Positions 21,769 to 31,804 of a stretch of DNA of 64,000 nt are shown one piece after another (positions within the stretch are counted from its first letter, which is position 1; each line of letters opens with the position of its first letter). The notes under the pieces were generated by a model. It was not told the DNA's origin and made no database searches. It saw only the letters and a program-made list of their open reading frames with translations. The DNA lies in assembly GCF_000801105.2 (NCBI RefSeq), contig NC_079519.1:29239288-29303287 (forward strand), written 5' to 3'. The stretch comes from Raphanus sativus (taxonomy: Eukaryota; Streptophyta; Magnoliopsida; Brassicales; Brassicaceae). The position numbers and the translations under genes are program-made.

Positions 21769-22830
21769 ATGATATCCGATCTTCCCCATGATTTGGAAGA
21801 GGAGATACTCTCCAGGGTTCCAATAACATCTCTAAGAGCAGTGAGATCCACTTGCAAACAATGGAACCGTTTATTCAAAGATGGATCACTTCTAAAGAAT
21901 CATCGTGGCAAGGAGTTCCTAGCTATCAAGAGGAACGGTTCTAAGGTTTGTTTAATGAGTATCAATCTCCAAGGAAACCAACCTATAAAGCGAATAGGTA
22001 AAACTAAACTAGAGTATACGTCGTCTAGATTCATTCACTGCAACGGCTTATTGTTATTCACCGACTTTACTAGGTTGGTGGTTTGGAACCCATATTTGGG
22101 TCAAACCAGGCGGGTGGAACCAAGAAGGGTTTACTGCAAAAAAGATGCGTATGGTTTCGGATACGACAAGAACAACAACCACAAAATCTTGAGGCTTGTC
22201 TATGGTTTGAATTACAATTTTGCAACGCAAGAAATCTATAATTTAAATTCTAACTCGTGGAAAGTTCACCCATCCCCTTCAGCTATAGTGTATCAGTGGT
22301 GTACTGGCGTTTCAGTGAAAGGAAGTTCTTACTTTTTGGCCAAGGAAAAAGGAAAAGAGGAAGTAGTAGGTAACGCATTTTTCTTACTCGGTTTCGATTT
22401 TACTAGAGAGGCATTTGGACCGCGCCTGGAACTGCCGTATCTACCAGATGGCCGTGAAGAATATCTTAAAGTTCTATCTTCTCTTAGAGAAGAGAAGCTT
22501 GTGGTATTGCTGCGGCGGCGCTCCTATACACTTGAGATGGAGATATGGATTACAGATAAGGTTGAGCCCAATGCGGTGTCGTGGAACAAGTTTTTAGCCG
22601 TTAATTTTGCAACAGTCACTGGTTTTGAGTATGTGGTTTATCCTTGGAGAGGTTTTTTCGTGGACGAGGAGAAGAAAGTGGTAGTGTTTTCTGAAATGAC
22701 CGCATATGGACCGCAGAACGAGACCTGGGGCTGCATCATTTGGGAGGATGGATACTTGAAAAATGTGGATCGTGGAGATGATGGCCCATTTGTCTGCTCT
22801 TATTATGCTCCAAGCTTGGTGCAAATTTAA
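21769..22830 (+). CDS. F-box protein with F-box-associated domain
   Basis: Intact 353-residue frame from the ATG at 21769; a start 33 bases upstream is in frame but gives an atypical leader. Residues 1-45 are an F-box (ISDLPHDLEEEILSRVP, SLRAVRSTCKQWNRLFKD), which binds SKP1 in SCF ubiquitin ligases. The remainder matches the plant FBA type-1 region, with VVWNPYLGQTRRV, YGFGYDKNN...KILRL, IYNLNSNSWK, GSSYFLA, LGFDFTREAFGP and EIWITDKVEPNAVSWNKFL. This part is thought to bind substrate. The family is large and fast evolving in crucifers, and no specific orthologue is claimed. A telo-box-like AAACCCTAG lies 45 bases upstream. It stands between mTERF relics, so it was probably inserted or retained there independently. 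Confidence 0.88.
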   Translation: MISDLPHDLEEEILSRVPITSLRAVRSTCKQWNRLFKDGSLLKNHRGKEFLAIKRNGSKVCLMSINLQGNQPIKRIGKTKLEYTSSRFIHCNGLLLFTDFTRLVVWNPYLGQTRRVEPRRVYCKKDAYGFGYDKNNNHKILRLVYGLNYNFATQEIYNLNSNSWKVHPSPSAIVYQWCTGVSVKGSSYFLAKEKGKEEVVGNAFFLLGFDFTREAFGPRLELPYLPDGREEYLKVLSSLREEKLVVLLRRRSYTLEMEIWITDKVEPNAVSWNKFLAVNFATVTGFEYVVYPWRGFFVDEEKKVVVFSEMTAYGPQNETWGCIIWEDGYLKNVDRGDDGPFVCSYYAPSLVQI

Positions 22831-23034
22831 CCAATCTAGCAAAAAGGAAAAAAAAAAACTAGGCTTATAGATTTAGTCTAAATGTTTTGTTTATCATAAT
22901 CTCTTTTTTCATTTATTTCTTTTCTGTTTGTTATCTCCTTTGAACAAGAAGACTAGTCATACATTGACATTAGGTGATGACTTTATAATTTTTTCATGAG
23001 ACCTTATTTTGCATATAGTATTCAAGTGTCATTG
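22831..23034. other. F-box gene 3' flank
   Basis: AT-rich 3' flank with no feature recognised. Confidence 0.4.
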
Positions 23035-23305
23035 TTAACAGATTGAGTGACAAAACAATATAAGCAAAAACCAGTGTCTATAAAATGTTAGGCTTTGCCG
23101 TGGAAGATGTATAAGAAATGTTCAATAAGTGTCCAGTCTCTCTTTCATCTCGGAGAGAAAGATATTGAACTCCATTGAAACATTTATAGGACAAGCAATT
23201 GGGTCAAACCATGCACTGGATTATCTGAAGAGAAGACTGAGTTTCTGTGAACAGGATGAATTGGCCACTATAAAGGCTGTGATTGAGGTAGTTCTTTAAC
23301 GGCCA
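23035..23305 (+). pseudogene. Third mTERF relic, C-terminal part
   Basis: Readable pieces are RLSDKTI, then TSVYKMLGFAVEDV, then EMFNKCPVSLSS, and in another frame KILNSIETFIG and TGLSEEKTEFL. They follow the order of the intact mTERF proteins (LSDKTIK...IYRGLGLAVEEVW, NSIETFLGLG, GLSAELVKKKTEFL). Several stops and shifts make it non-functional. Confidence 0.75.
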
Positions 23306-24112
23306 CTTGCTGGATACATATCGTTCAAATGACCGTGATAGATGATCATCAAACAACTTTTTTTACCAAGAACGATTTTGTCACTACCTTCACATCTGAA
23401 TAAGTAAACCATTGGCTCTGCTGTTTTATTTGATGGGTGTAGAGCTGCAAGCAAAGATTTCAAACAGATTCTATGAGCACTAGTAATTTCTTATGGGATT
23501 CAATAGATTTCATATTATTTGTTATTATAATTTCCTATGCGGTTTAAAGATAATCACCACAGTTTATGAATTATATGAGGCAGTGACACAATTTTCATAG
23601 CTTTTATATCTTCTATGTCCAAATATTTTTTTAGTTTGAATATAATTTTAACAGAACATAAATTTGTCACATGGAATGAGATATTATTGCTTAATCTCGA
23701 CCTGCATCTTATGCTTTATAGCTAAATATACCAAAACAATGTTTGCTTTACAAGTCGGAAACGAACAAACTTTTAGTTAGTTAAGGGCATCCAAAGATAA
23801 TCCCAAAATATATAATATATCTTTACAAATTATTAAATCTAAAGATTTCAACCCTGAACAAAAAAGGACAACCTAAACAATATTTTCTAAAACAAAAGAA
23901 CAACACATCTATTATTAATCTAGTAGTCTCCATTCTCCACATTATCACTCATTTTGCTTAACCAAAATCGTTTTTATCCTCTAAAGAAGACCTCTCAACA
24001 CATAAGAGGTATGTATCTCTAGCTAGAATGGTTATATTACTTTTCTTTGATTAATTGAAGATTTTTGATTTGATATTTATAAGATGGTTGACCATTTAGT
24101 TTGCGGAAAGAT
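23306..24112. other. Intergenic upstream of the small Lys-rich gene
   Basis: No coding signal was seen. The last hundred bases may hold a 5' UTR intron of the next gene: GAG^GTATGTATC at 24009 and an AG at 24109-24110, directly before the start codon. Confidence 0.45.
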
Positions 24113-24310
24113 ATGACAAGTGAAGCACCAAGCTGGGCGGATCAATGGGGAACCGGAGGCATCGGAGAGATGCCGGAGGAAGATAAGACCAAAAGTGCCG
24201 GCGGTAAGAAGTCCGGCAAGACCAAAGCCAAGATTGTTGACTTCATAAGTTTCAAGTGGATGAAGAATCTTGTGCATAAGAAGAAGACGACGAAAGACTC
24301 TAATTCTTGA
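24113..24310 (+). CDS. Small conserved Lys-rich protein, function unknown
   Basis: A 65-residue frame beginning MTSEAPSWADQWGTGGIGEM and ending in a basic tail (KKKTTKDSNS). The N-terminal APSWADQWGTGG block is shared by a family of small plant proteins of unknown function, from memory. The middle is Lys/Gly/Ser-rich and the segment KAKIVDFISFKWMKNLVHKK could form a basic amphipathic helix. It has no signal peptide or membrane helix. The start is taken at MTSEAP because it directly follows a plausible intron acceptor and the upstream in-frame codons lack an ATG. It lies between the mTERF relics and the intact array. Confidence 0.7.
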   Translation: MTSEAPSWADQWGTGGIGEMPEEDKTKSAGGKKSGKTKAKIVDFISFKWMKNLVHKKKTTKDSNS

Positions 24311-25128
24311 AAATGGAAAGAAAGACAACATTTGTTTATTTTATTCTAAAGATATCAATCTATCATTGTATTTGATTGTTTTCATGTCGAGATTCATGTG
24401 AGTTATGTATGGTGCTCCCCACGATTGAATGTTTTGTTTGTTTGTTTTGTTTTACAGGACATGGCTCAAATCTTCTTTAAAAATAAAATGTTATATTTTC
24501 TCGCCAAAAAAAAAAGAAATAATAATAATAAAATAAAATTTAATATTTTCATTCCAAGTACTGTAGTCTATAGACTGCAATTATAACTATTTTCTACTTT
24601 TTCTCACAAATTGTTTTTTTAAAGCCTCATTATGTTTTATTTTCTCACATTTTCTAACAATTTTATATTTGCATAACAAGTAGGCTGCAGCTAAAATCCT
24701 TTTTTTTTACCATAAGTAAATGTGAAAAACTAGAGCTACAAAAAGCCAAATTCAAAGCAACATTTACATAGTCAGTCCAAAGCATCATGAAGAACTTCTC
24801 CATATTCATAAAGAGGCATAGCATATATAAAAGCACCCAAAGCTAGACAAACCAGACCAAAAGTGTCTTCACCACTTTAACATTTTAAGTCATGTAGAGA
24901 AGCCCAGCTTCATCTTTGTTCTCATCTTAGATTGCAGACATCAAATATAAGCTGCCAAAACATCAATAAAAGCATACATCATGTCAAAATTAGAACTGTG
25001 TTCCTACCCTCTATTAGATTGCATATAGTCAGGATACATCATCTCACACTGAGATTACAAAAAGATTCACCATGACTCTGTCTAAAACCTAAAAGAAAAT
25101 AAACGTAGCTCATTGTCCTAGGCCTGCC
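24311..25128. other. Convergent spacer
   Basis: Holds the 3' ends of the plus-strand small gene and the minus-strand mTERF gene. No other feature was recognised. Confidence 0.5.
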
Positions 25129-26439
25129 TTATGCCCTCTGATGAAGATAAGCCATCAACTCAGCCACAAGCTCCTTGTCATCATCATGCTTCCTCACATA
25201 CCTTCTCAAAAACATCTTATCAGTACATGCCAAGACAGAACACACTGAAGGAAGTTCACTCCCAAGCAATCCTTTGGAGATAAGAGCTTTGATAACGCCA
25301 CACCTCGGTACCATCCTCTTCTCCATGCTATACGAAAACACCTGAGGGTGAGAAACCACATCATCTAATGACCAATCCATCTCCTCAACTAAAAACTCAG
25401 TCTTCTTCCTAACAGTCTCTCCAGAAAACCCAATGCACACAGGATACCTCTTGATCATCATAGCAAACTCACCCCTGCTGAATCCTAGTCCTAGAAACGT
25501 CTCGATGGAGTTGGCAATGTTCTCCTCCGAAACGCGTAAGAACTGCGGATTCTTCTTCAACAACGCCACAGCCTCTTCCTCAATCAGACCACATTTCTTC
25601 AGCGTCTCAAACGTCTGAGTCACCTTCTTCCCCGAGAACTTGAGAGCGTTAGGCCATTTCTTGAACATATCCCACACATCCTCCACAGAGAAACCTAGCC
25701 TTCTATACACATCTACTTTCTCTTCCACCGTTCTCTCGCTAAGCTGGTAAACAACGTGCAGAGCTTGGACGAACTTTGAACTCGTGGGATCAAACCCTTT
25801 CTCAACAACCTTCTCGAGTGATTCTCGAAACCTCTCTTTCCCACACACAGGCTGGTAACTGGAGACGAGCAAACGAAACAACAACCTCTGAGGCACACCC
25901 AGCTCTCTCAAAGCCGTTACGTTTCTGATCTTGTTCTCGAGATTCCCCTGCGGGAAAGAAGAACGAGACAACAACAACACTCGACAGTTTTCAGGAGCTT
26001 GTACAACATCTCTGACGAAGTCATAGTACACACTGAGAGTCTTGTCCCCTCTTTTACCCAAGAGTTTAGGAACCGTGGAGACGATCTCTGTGAACTCGGA
26101 GGTGGAAGCTCCTTTCATCGAATGCAAGAACTTGAGCTTGGGAGCGAGAGATGTCTCGGCGTCTAGTGTAAGCAGTTTTGGGTAGTCTGTGATGATGTTT
26201 GAGATCTGAGACTCTGTGAATCCGTAGCTTCTGAGAAGAGTCAGAACTGAATCTGGGTTGACTTTCTCCTCGAAGCTGACTTTCTTGGAGATTGATTCCG
26301 CGAGTTTTGTGGTGAAACCCAGTGATTCAATGAGGTAAGAGACTGTAAAGTTTGAAACTTTATGAGTTAGAGTTGTAGCAGAGGAGAAGGGTTTGGAGTA
26401 AGAAGAGAATGATACGAGCTTCTGTATCAGAGAATACAT
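25129..26439 (-). CDS. mTERF-family protein, copy 1
   Basis: Intact 436-residue frame starting MYSLIQKLVSF; an in-frame ATG 51 bases upstream (26490) is possible but gives an acidic leader, whereas this start gives a basic Ser-rich organelle-targeting peptide. From about residue 45 there are repeated roughly 30-residue mTERF motifs, e.g. SLGFTTKLAESISKKVSFEE, LRSYGFTESQISNIITDYP, LGVPQRLLFRLLVSS, VYRRLGFSVEDVWDMFKKWP, LGFSRGEFAMMIKRYPVCIG and MDWSLDDVVSHPQVFSYSME. These fold as a solenoid that binds nucleic acid, and plant members act in mitochondrial or plastid transcription, splicing or translation. It has the RTFETLKKCGLIEEEAVALL-type segment, otherwise seen only in copy 5, so copies 1 and 5 form one subgroup. 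Confidence 0.92.
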   Translation of the reverse strand: MYSLIQKLVSFSSYSKPFSSATTLTHKVSNFTVSYLIESLGFTTKLAESISKKVSFEEKVNPDSVLTLLRSYGFTESQISNIITDYPKLLTLDAETSLAPKLKFLHSMKGASTSEFTEIVSTVPKLLGKRGDKTLSVYYDFVRDVVQAPENCRVLLLSRSSFPQGNLENKIRNVTALRELGVPQRLLFRLLVSSYQPVCGKERFRESLEKVVEKGFDPTSSKFVQALHVVYQLSERTVEEKVDVYRRLGFSVEDVWDMFKKWPNALKFSGKKVTQTFETLKKCGLIEEEAVALLKKNPQFLRVSEENIANSIETFLGLGFSRGEFAMMIKRYPVCIGFSGETVRKKTEFLVEEMDWSLDDVVSHPQVFSYSMEKRMVPRCGVIKALISKGLLGSELPSVCSVLACTDKMFLRRYVRKHDDDKELVAELMAYLHQRA

Positions 26440-27234
26440 GATTCTTAAATCTCCAAGACGAGAAGAAGACTCACACTCAACGTTCAGCACCTACTCTCAT
26501 TTTGCACCATCTTCTTAGTTTTAGGACTTTCACATGATTTTGTCGGAACTCAAACTCGCCAAAAGGTCCCAACTTTGGTCGGATAAGAGAACCAGAAAGA
26601 AACGACTTTTAGGGTTTAAATCTTGGCCGGTTAGAGAGACAAAAAAAAACAAAACTATTTCACTGGTTTAAGTGGTTCACTAATCACTATTGGTTCATCA
26701 TGGTACAATGATCATCAACTAAAGTCACATTTATTTTCTAATCTCTAATACCTCCTCCTGCTCTTTTAAATGACATTAAGGTGTAGCTTAGAAATGAACA
26801 ATCTAAGTAAGAAACAAAGATTCTACTATTAAACAAGGGAGTCAAAGATTCAGCCTTTTTCTACTCTTTTTTTCACCATCTCTTTATACCCTGCAGTAGA
26901 TGCATAGAGAAAAAAGAGCTCACTAACTGATGATTGTTAGGCTACAAACACAAAGAGAAGGAACACAGGTTGGATCCGAATCAAATTGAGATTATTACCA
27001 AATGGGTTTCAAGACATTCATAAACAGTTAGGCATCAAAAGATTCATCCTGTTTTCACTGGTGTATCTGATCAGTGACTGAAAACACCATCCTCTCATCA
27101 CATACTTGTCAAAAAAAAAATTTTTTTATATAAAGATGCATTTCCTCTGTTTCCTATAGTCAGCATCAAAAGATCCACAGATGAATCTAAAATCTAACAG
27201 AGAAACAAAAAATAACAACCACTAAAGTTGCTCA

Positions 27235-28497
27235 TTAAGTTGAAACACGACCTCTGGTGAAAATACCCATCAACTCAGCCACAAGCTGCTCATCATCATG
27301 CTTCATCACATACCTTTCTAAAAAGGTATCATTGGTACAATACAAGACAGAAGGTACTGAAGGGAGTTTACTTCCAAGCAATCCTTTAGTCATGAGAGCT
27401 TTGATTACATTACACCTCGGGACAATCCTCTTCTCCATGCTCAGTCCAAGTACCTGAGGGTTTGAAACCAAAGCCTTAAGCGGCCAATCCATCTCCTCCA
27501 CCAAAAACTCAGTCTTCTTCTTCACCAACTCAGCAGATAATCCAAGGCACTGAGGAAACCGCTTGACAATCAAAACAGACTCATCTCTGCTGAAGCCCAG
27601 GGCTATGAATGTCTCAACAGAGTCAGCTATATTCTTCTCCGAGTATCCCAGGAAGATTGGCCACTTCTTGAAGATTGTCCACACCTCCTCCACAGCCAAG
27701 CCTAGCCCTCTATAGATTTCAACTCTTCCTTTGATTGTTTTGTCGCTCAAAGCGTAAATCATGCGCAGAGCTTCCACGAACCTAGGGGTTGTAGGATCAA
27801 AGCCCATCTCAAGGACCTTCTTGAGTGACTCTTCGAACCTCTCTTTCCCACACACAAGCTGGACATCAGATTTTAGCAATGTGAGAAACAACTTCTGAGG
27901 CACGCCCAATTCTCTCAAGACTGATATGTTCCTCATCTTGTTCTCTTGTGGAATACCCCGTGGCAAAGAAGAAGGAGACAACTTGGAACTCTTGTCAGCT
28001 TCTATAATATCTTTGACGAAGTCATAGTATACGCTTAAAGCTTTGTCCTTTTTGGAAACCAGGATTTTAGGAACCTTTATGAGAACCTCGGTGAGCTCAG
28101 AGGTTGAAGCTCCTCTTGACTTTAAAAACGTAAGCTTGGGAGCAAGGGATCTCTCAGCATCTGCTATAAGCACTTGAGGGTAACCCGTAATGATACTGGA
28201 GATCTGAGAATCTGTGAACCCGTGAGTTCTGAAGAGATCCAGAACAGAATCTGGGTTAACCTTGTTGTCCTTAAAATTCACCTTCCTGGAGATGGATTCT
28301 GCGAGTTTTGTGGTGAAACCCAGAGACTCAACGAGGTAAGTAGAGCCTGTAAAGTTGGGACCTTTTCGACTCGCAGAAGCACCAGAAGCAGTAGCAGAGG
28401 AGAAAGGAGATGCATTTTGCACTGCGAATCTCAAATGACGCCATCTCTGCAACTCAAAGAACCTTCTTCTTCCACGGAGTATCAGAGAAGAAGACAT
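27235..28497 (-). CDS. mTERF-family protein, copy 2
   Basis: Intact 420-residue frame. The N-terminus MSSSLILRGRRRFFELQRWR is Arg/Ser-rich and lacks acidic residues for about 20 positions, typical of organelle targeting. The mTERF solenoid follows from VESLGFTTKLAESISRKVNF to the end, including LFRTHGFTDSQISSIITGYP, SRGASTSELTEVLIKVPKIL, LGLAVEEVWTIFKKWP, LGFSRDESVLIVKRFPQC and MEKRIVPRCNVIKALMTKGL. Expected role: organellar gene expression. It lacks the about 30-residue segment found in copies 1 and 5. It is the older-looking half of the duplicated unit described separately, and no lesion was seen. Confidence 0.92.
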   Translation of the reverse strand: MSSSLILRGRRRFFELQRWRHLRFAVQNASPFSSATASGASASRKGPNFTGSTYLVESLGFTTKLAESISRKVNFKDNKVNPDSVLDLFRTHGFTDSQISSIITGYPQVLIADAERSLAPKLTFLKSRGASTSELTEVLIKVPKILVSKKDKALSVYYDFVKDIIEADKSSKLSPSSLPRGIPQENKMRNISVLRELGVPQKLFLTLLKSDVQLVCGKERFEESLKKVLEMGFDPTTPRFVEALRMIYALSDKTIKGRVEIYRGLGLAVEEVWTIFKKWPIFLGYSEKNIADSVETFIALGFSRDESVLIVKRFPQCLGLSAELVKKKTEFLVEEMDWPLKALVSNPQVLGLSMEKRIVPRCNVIKALMTKGLLGSKLPSVPSVLYCTNDTFLERYVMKHDDEQLVAELMGIFTRGRVST

Positions 28498-29390
28498 GAT
28501 GACAAATCGAAGAACCTTCCAGAAACCTAGAAATCTCTACAAACAAGCAGAGAAGCAAAATTTGATGACTGTTCCACTTTCCGAGATTTGCAAAACCAAA
28601 CATCACAGAAAAGAGATGCCAAAATATGATGGCTTGTTGCTGGAGTTTATTCTCAGACGCTGCTGCTCGAACTCGAACAAACTTACCTAAACCGACCCAA
28701 AACCAAATGAAACAAAAATTTAACCGAATTAAAAGAACCAAACTGATTTTAATTGGTTGGTTAGTTTACTGTTGGTTCACTATTTGGGATTTGAATAGTA
28801 TCAACGGATTGAGTTTAGAACAGACGGATTGGATAGCGCTATGGTTTACGGCAATTTGTATAAGAAAAAGGGAAATGCATATTTCAAAATAAGCGGTTCA
28901 AAACATAATTAGCAACACATAATAAATAGTATAACTATGAAATACATGTAACATATTTACATGTTACAAATTAAAAAATATCAGTGATATTAATATAATT
29001 TTACTTTCTAAGATATTTTACATATTTGAATTATGAAATTTAATATGGCATCACTAAGATTGAGTTTAAGCATGGGCGTTTGAATCTTTGAGTCGGGTAC
29101 AAATTGGTTTTTTCCAGATCAAAGTAAGAAACAAATATTCTACTATTAAAACAAGGGAGTCAAAGATTTAGCCTTCTTCTACTTTTTTTTATCATCTCTT
29201 TATACCCTGCAGGAGATGCATAGAGAAAGAAGAGCTCACTAACTGATCATTGTTAGGCTACAAACACAAAGAGAATGAACACAGGTAGATCCGAATCAAA
29301 TTGAGATTATTACCAAATGGGTTTCAAGACATTCATAAACAGTTAGGCATCAAAAGATTCATCATGTTTTCACTGTTGTATCTGATCAGT

Positions 29391-29969
29391 CATAGCATCT
29401 CCAATGTATTATTCCAAATTTTATTCTAAAATGGTGTAACTCCAAGATGGAGTGATGTTTTACTCCAATGTATTACTCCATTTTTTACTACAAAATAGTT
29501 AATAATTTTTAATAATATCACATACTTATAAAAGTTTATCAATTAACCTCAACTATTTTATATTTGCAAAAACGCCTTAAATATCATTTATTTAAATTAA
29601 ACATTTATTATTAAAGGTACAAGAAATCATAAAAATAGAATAAAACATAATATATAAGTTGGTTCAATAATAAGCATTACAATATTTTTTTCACAAATGA
29701 TCAACTAATGCATTTCGTAATTAAAAAATGAGATTCTTTATCTTTGATATTTTAAATCGAGTAGGAAAATTTTGAAATCAGACATTTTCATCTTTTGCAG
29801 TTTCGATCTCTGGAGATTGAGCTTTTCTTGTAACTTCAATTGGTGCATCGAGTTTACGCTCATCCTCAATTATCATGTTATGTGATGTCATGGAGTGGGG
29901 TTGGAAAGAATTTTACTCTAAAATGATGTTTGGAGTAGAAAATAGAATAGAGTTCGAGATGCCCTTAGT
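29391..29969 (-). mobile_element. PIF/Harbinger-derived deletion element
   Basis: An insertion of about 579 bp is absent from the otherwise matching flank of mTERF copy 2 (GATCAGT...AAAACACCAT at 27070-27090). The ends AGCATCTCCAATG and (reverse) GGGCATCTCGAAC are imperfect inverted repeats, with TNA-type triplets at the borders. The interior keeps the end of a transposase gene (next entry). Confidence 0.75.
29778..29891 (-). pseudogene. Harbinger transposase C-terminus remnant
   Basis: Minus-strand frame reading SHNMIIEDERKLDAPIEVTR and then AQSPEIETAKDENV before a stop. The HNMIIEDER...DAPIE block is the conserved end of plant PIF/Harbinger (HARBI1-like) nuclease genes. Only these last 37 codons remain. 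Confidence 0.7.
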
Positions 29970-30140
29970 AAAAACACCATCCTCTCTCATCACATACTTG
30001 TCAAATATATATTTTTATATATATATATAAAGATGCACTTCCTCTGTTACCTATTAGTCAGCATCAAAAGATCCACAGATGAATCTAAAATCTAACAGAG
30101 AAACAAAAAGTAAACAAAAATAAGCATTAAAAGTTGCTCA

Positions 30141-31412
30141 TTAAGTTGAAACACGACCTCTAGTGAAGATAGTCATCAACTCAGCCACAATCTGCTCATG
30201 CTTCATCACATACTTGTTTAAAAAGACCTGATCGGTACATTCTAAAACAGCCCGTATAGAAGGGAGTTGTTCACTTCCAACTCCAAGCAATCCTTTGGAG
30301 ATTAGAGCTTTGATAACATTACACCTCGGGACAATCCTCTTCTCCATGCTGTATCCAAGTACTGAAGGGTATAAAACCACAGCCTTTAGCGGCCAATCCA
30401 TCTCCTTGGAAAAAAACTCAGCCTTCTTCTTCACCAGCTCAACAGATAATCCAATGCAAGTAGGAAAGCGCTTGACAATCATCACAAACTCATCTCTGCT
30501 GAAGCCTAGCTCTAGAAATGTCTTAACGGAGTCAGCTACATTCTTGTCCGAGTTTGACAGGAAGCTTGGCCACTTCTTGAAGATTGTCCACACCTCCTCC
30601 TCAGTAAAGCCTAGCCTTTTGTAGACTTCAACTCTTGCTTTGATTGTTTTGTCCCTGAATGCGTAAACTACACGCAGAGCTTCAACAAACCTAGGGGTGG
30701 TGGGATCGAAACCCATGTCAAGGACCTTCTTGAGTGACTCTTCGAACTTGTCTTTCCCGCATACAAGCTGGAAATCAGATGTTAGCAATGAGAACAAAAA
30801 CTTCTGAGGCATGCCCAAATCTCTCAACACTGATAAGTTCCTCATCTTGTTCTCTTGTGGAATACCCCGTGGCAAAGAAGAAGGAGACAACTTTTCCAAC
30901 TTGGAACTCTTGTCGGCTTGTACAATATCTTTGACGAAATCATAGTATATGCTCAAAGCTTTGTCCTTTTTGGAAACCAGGATTTTAGGAACATTTGAGA
31001 GAACCTCAGTGAGCTCAGAGGTTGAAGCTCCTCTTGACTTTAAAAACTGAAGCTTGGGAGCAAGGGATCTCTCAGCATCTGCTATGAGCACTTGAGGGTA
31101 ACCCGAGATGATACTGGAGATCTGAGAATCTGTGAATCCATGAGTTCTAAAGAGATTCAGAACAGAATCTGGGTTACCCTTGTCCTCGAAACTAACTTTC
31201 TTTGAGATTGATTCAGCGAGTTTTGTGGTGAACCCTAGAGATTTAACGAGGTAAGTAGAGACTGTAAAGTTTTGACCTTTTCGACTCACAGTTGCAGCAG
31301 AAGCAGTAGAAGAGGAGAAAGGAGACGCATTTTGCACTGTGAATCTCAAATGACGCCATTTCTGCAACTCAAAGAGCCTTCTTCTTCCACGGAGTATCAG
31401 AGAAGAAGACAT
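30141..31412 (-). CDS. mTERF-family protein, copy 3
   Basis: Intact 423-residue frame with the same targeting peptide type as copy 2 (MSSSLILRGRRRLFELQKWR) and a full mTERF solenoid. Distinguishing stretches are VSFEDKGNPDSVLNLF, KFLFSLLTSDFQLVCGKDKF, VVYAFRDKTIKARVEVYKRL, WPSFLSNSDKNVADSVKTFL and RDEFVMIVKRFPTCIGLS. Near the end a small insertion (GLLGVGSEQLPS) and a short ending (MKHEQIVAELMTIF) differ from copies 2 and 4. It is the second unit of the tandem duplication. Expected organellar role as for the family. Confidence 0.92.
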   Translation of the reverse strand: MSSSLILRGRRRLFELQKWRHLRFTVQNASPFSSSTASAATVSRKGQNFTVSTYLVKSLGFTTKLAESISKKVSFEDKGNPDSVLNLFRTHGFTDSQISSIISGYPQVLIADAERSLAPKLQFLKSRGASTSELTEVLSNVPKILVSKKDKALSIYYDFVKDIVQADKSSKLEKLSPSSLPRGIPQENKMRNLSVLRDLGMPQKFLFSLLTSDFQLVCGKDKFEESLKKVLDMGFDPTTPRFVEALRVVYAFRDKTIKARVEVYKRLGFTEEEVWTIFKKWPSFLSNSDKNVADSVKTFLELGFSRDEFVMIVKRFPTCIGLSVELVKKKAEFFSKEMDWPLKAVVLYPSVLGYSMEKRIVPRCNVIKALISKGLLGVGSEQLPSIRAVLECTDQVFLNKYVMKHEQIVAELMTIFTRGRVST

Positions 31413-31804
31413 GATGACTACAAGTCGAAGAACCTTCCAGAAACTTAGAAATCGCCCAGACTTTGGATGATAAAACTCGAAATCTCCAAGATTCTTCCTC
31501 TACAGCTTACCTAAAGCCGACCCAAAACCAAATGAATTGAACCAAATCATAATCCTAAAGTAAAACCCGGATTTTTTAAACATGTTTTAAAAAGAATTAT
31601 CTTTTTTTAAATATAGTTTTTATGATTTATCATATTAATTTATAATTAATTATTTAATATCAAATAGAAATTCTTTTTAATTATATAATAAGTCAAATAC
31701 CTAAAATCATGGAGATCATGACACATAAACAAATTAATTTCTCAAATCATTTTAATGTATAATAAGAAAAAAATATCTTAAATCATGGAAAACATTATAT
31801 ATAA

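Larger units (their letters stand above)
26805..31455. repeat. Tandem duplication of an mTERF gene with its flanks
   Basis: Unit A (26805-about 28535) and unit B (29122-about 31455) start with the same AAGTAAGAAACAAA and share about 400 bases of 3' flank (e.g. CAAGGGAGTCAAAGATT, GAGCTCACTAACTGAT, GGGTTTCAAGACATTCATAA), the whole gene and a short 5' flank. Unit B is longer because it has gained the Harbinger-derived insertion at 29391-29969. This shows the array grew by segmental duplication rather than retroposition. Confidence 0.85.
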
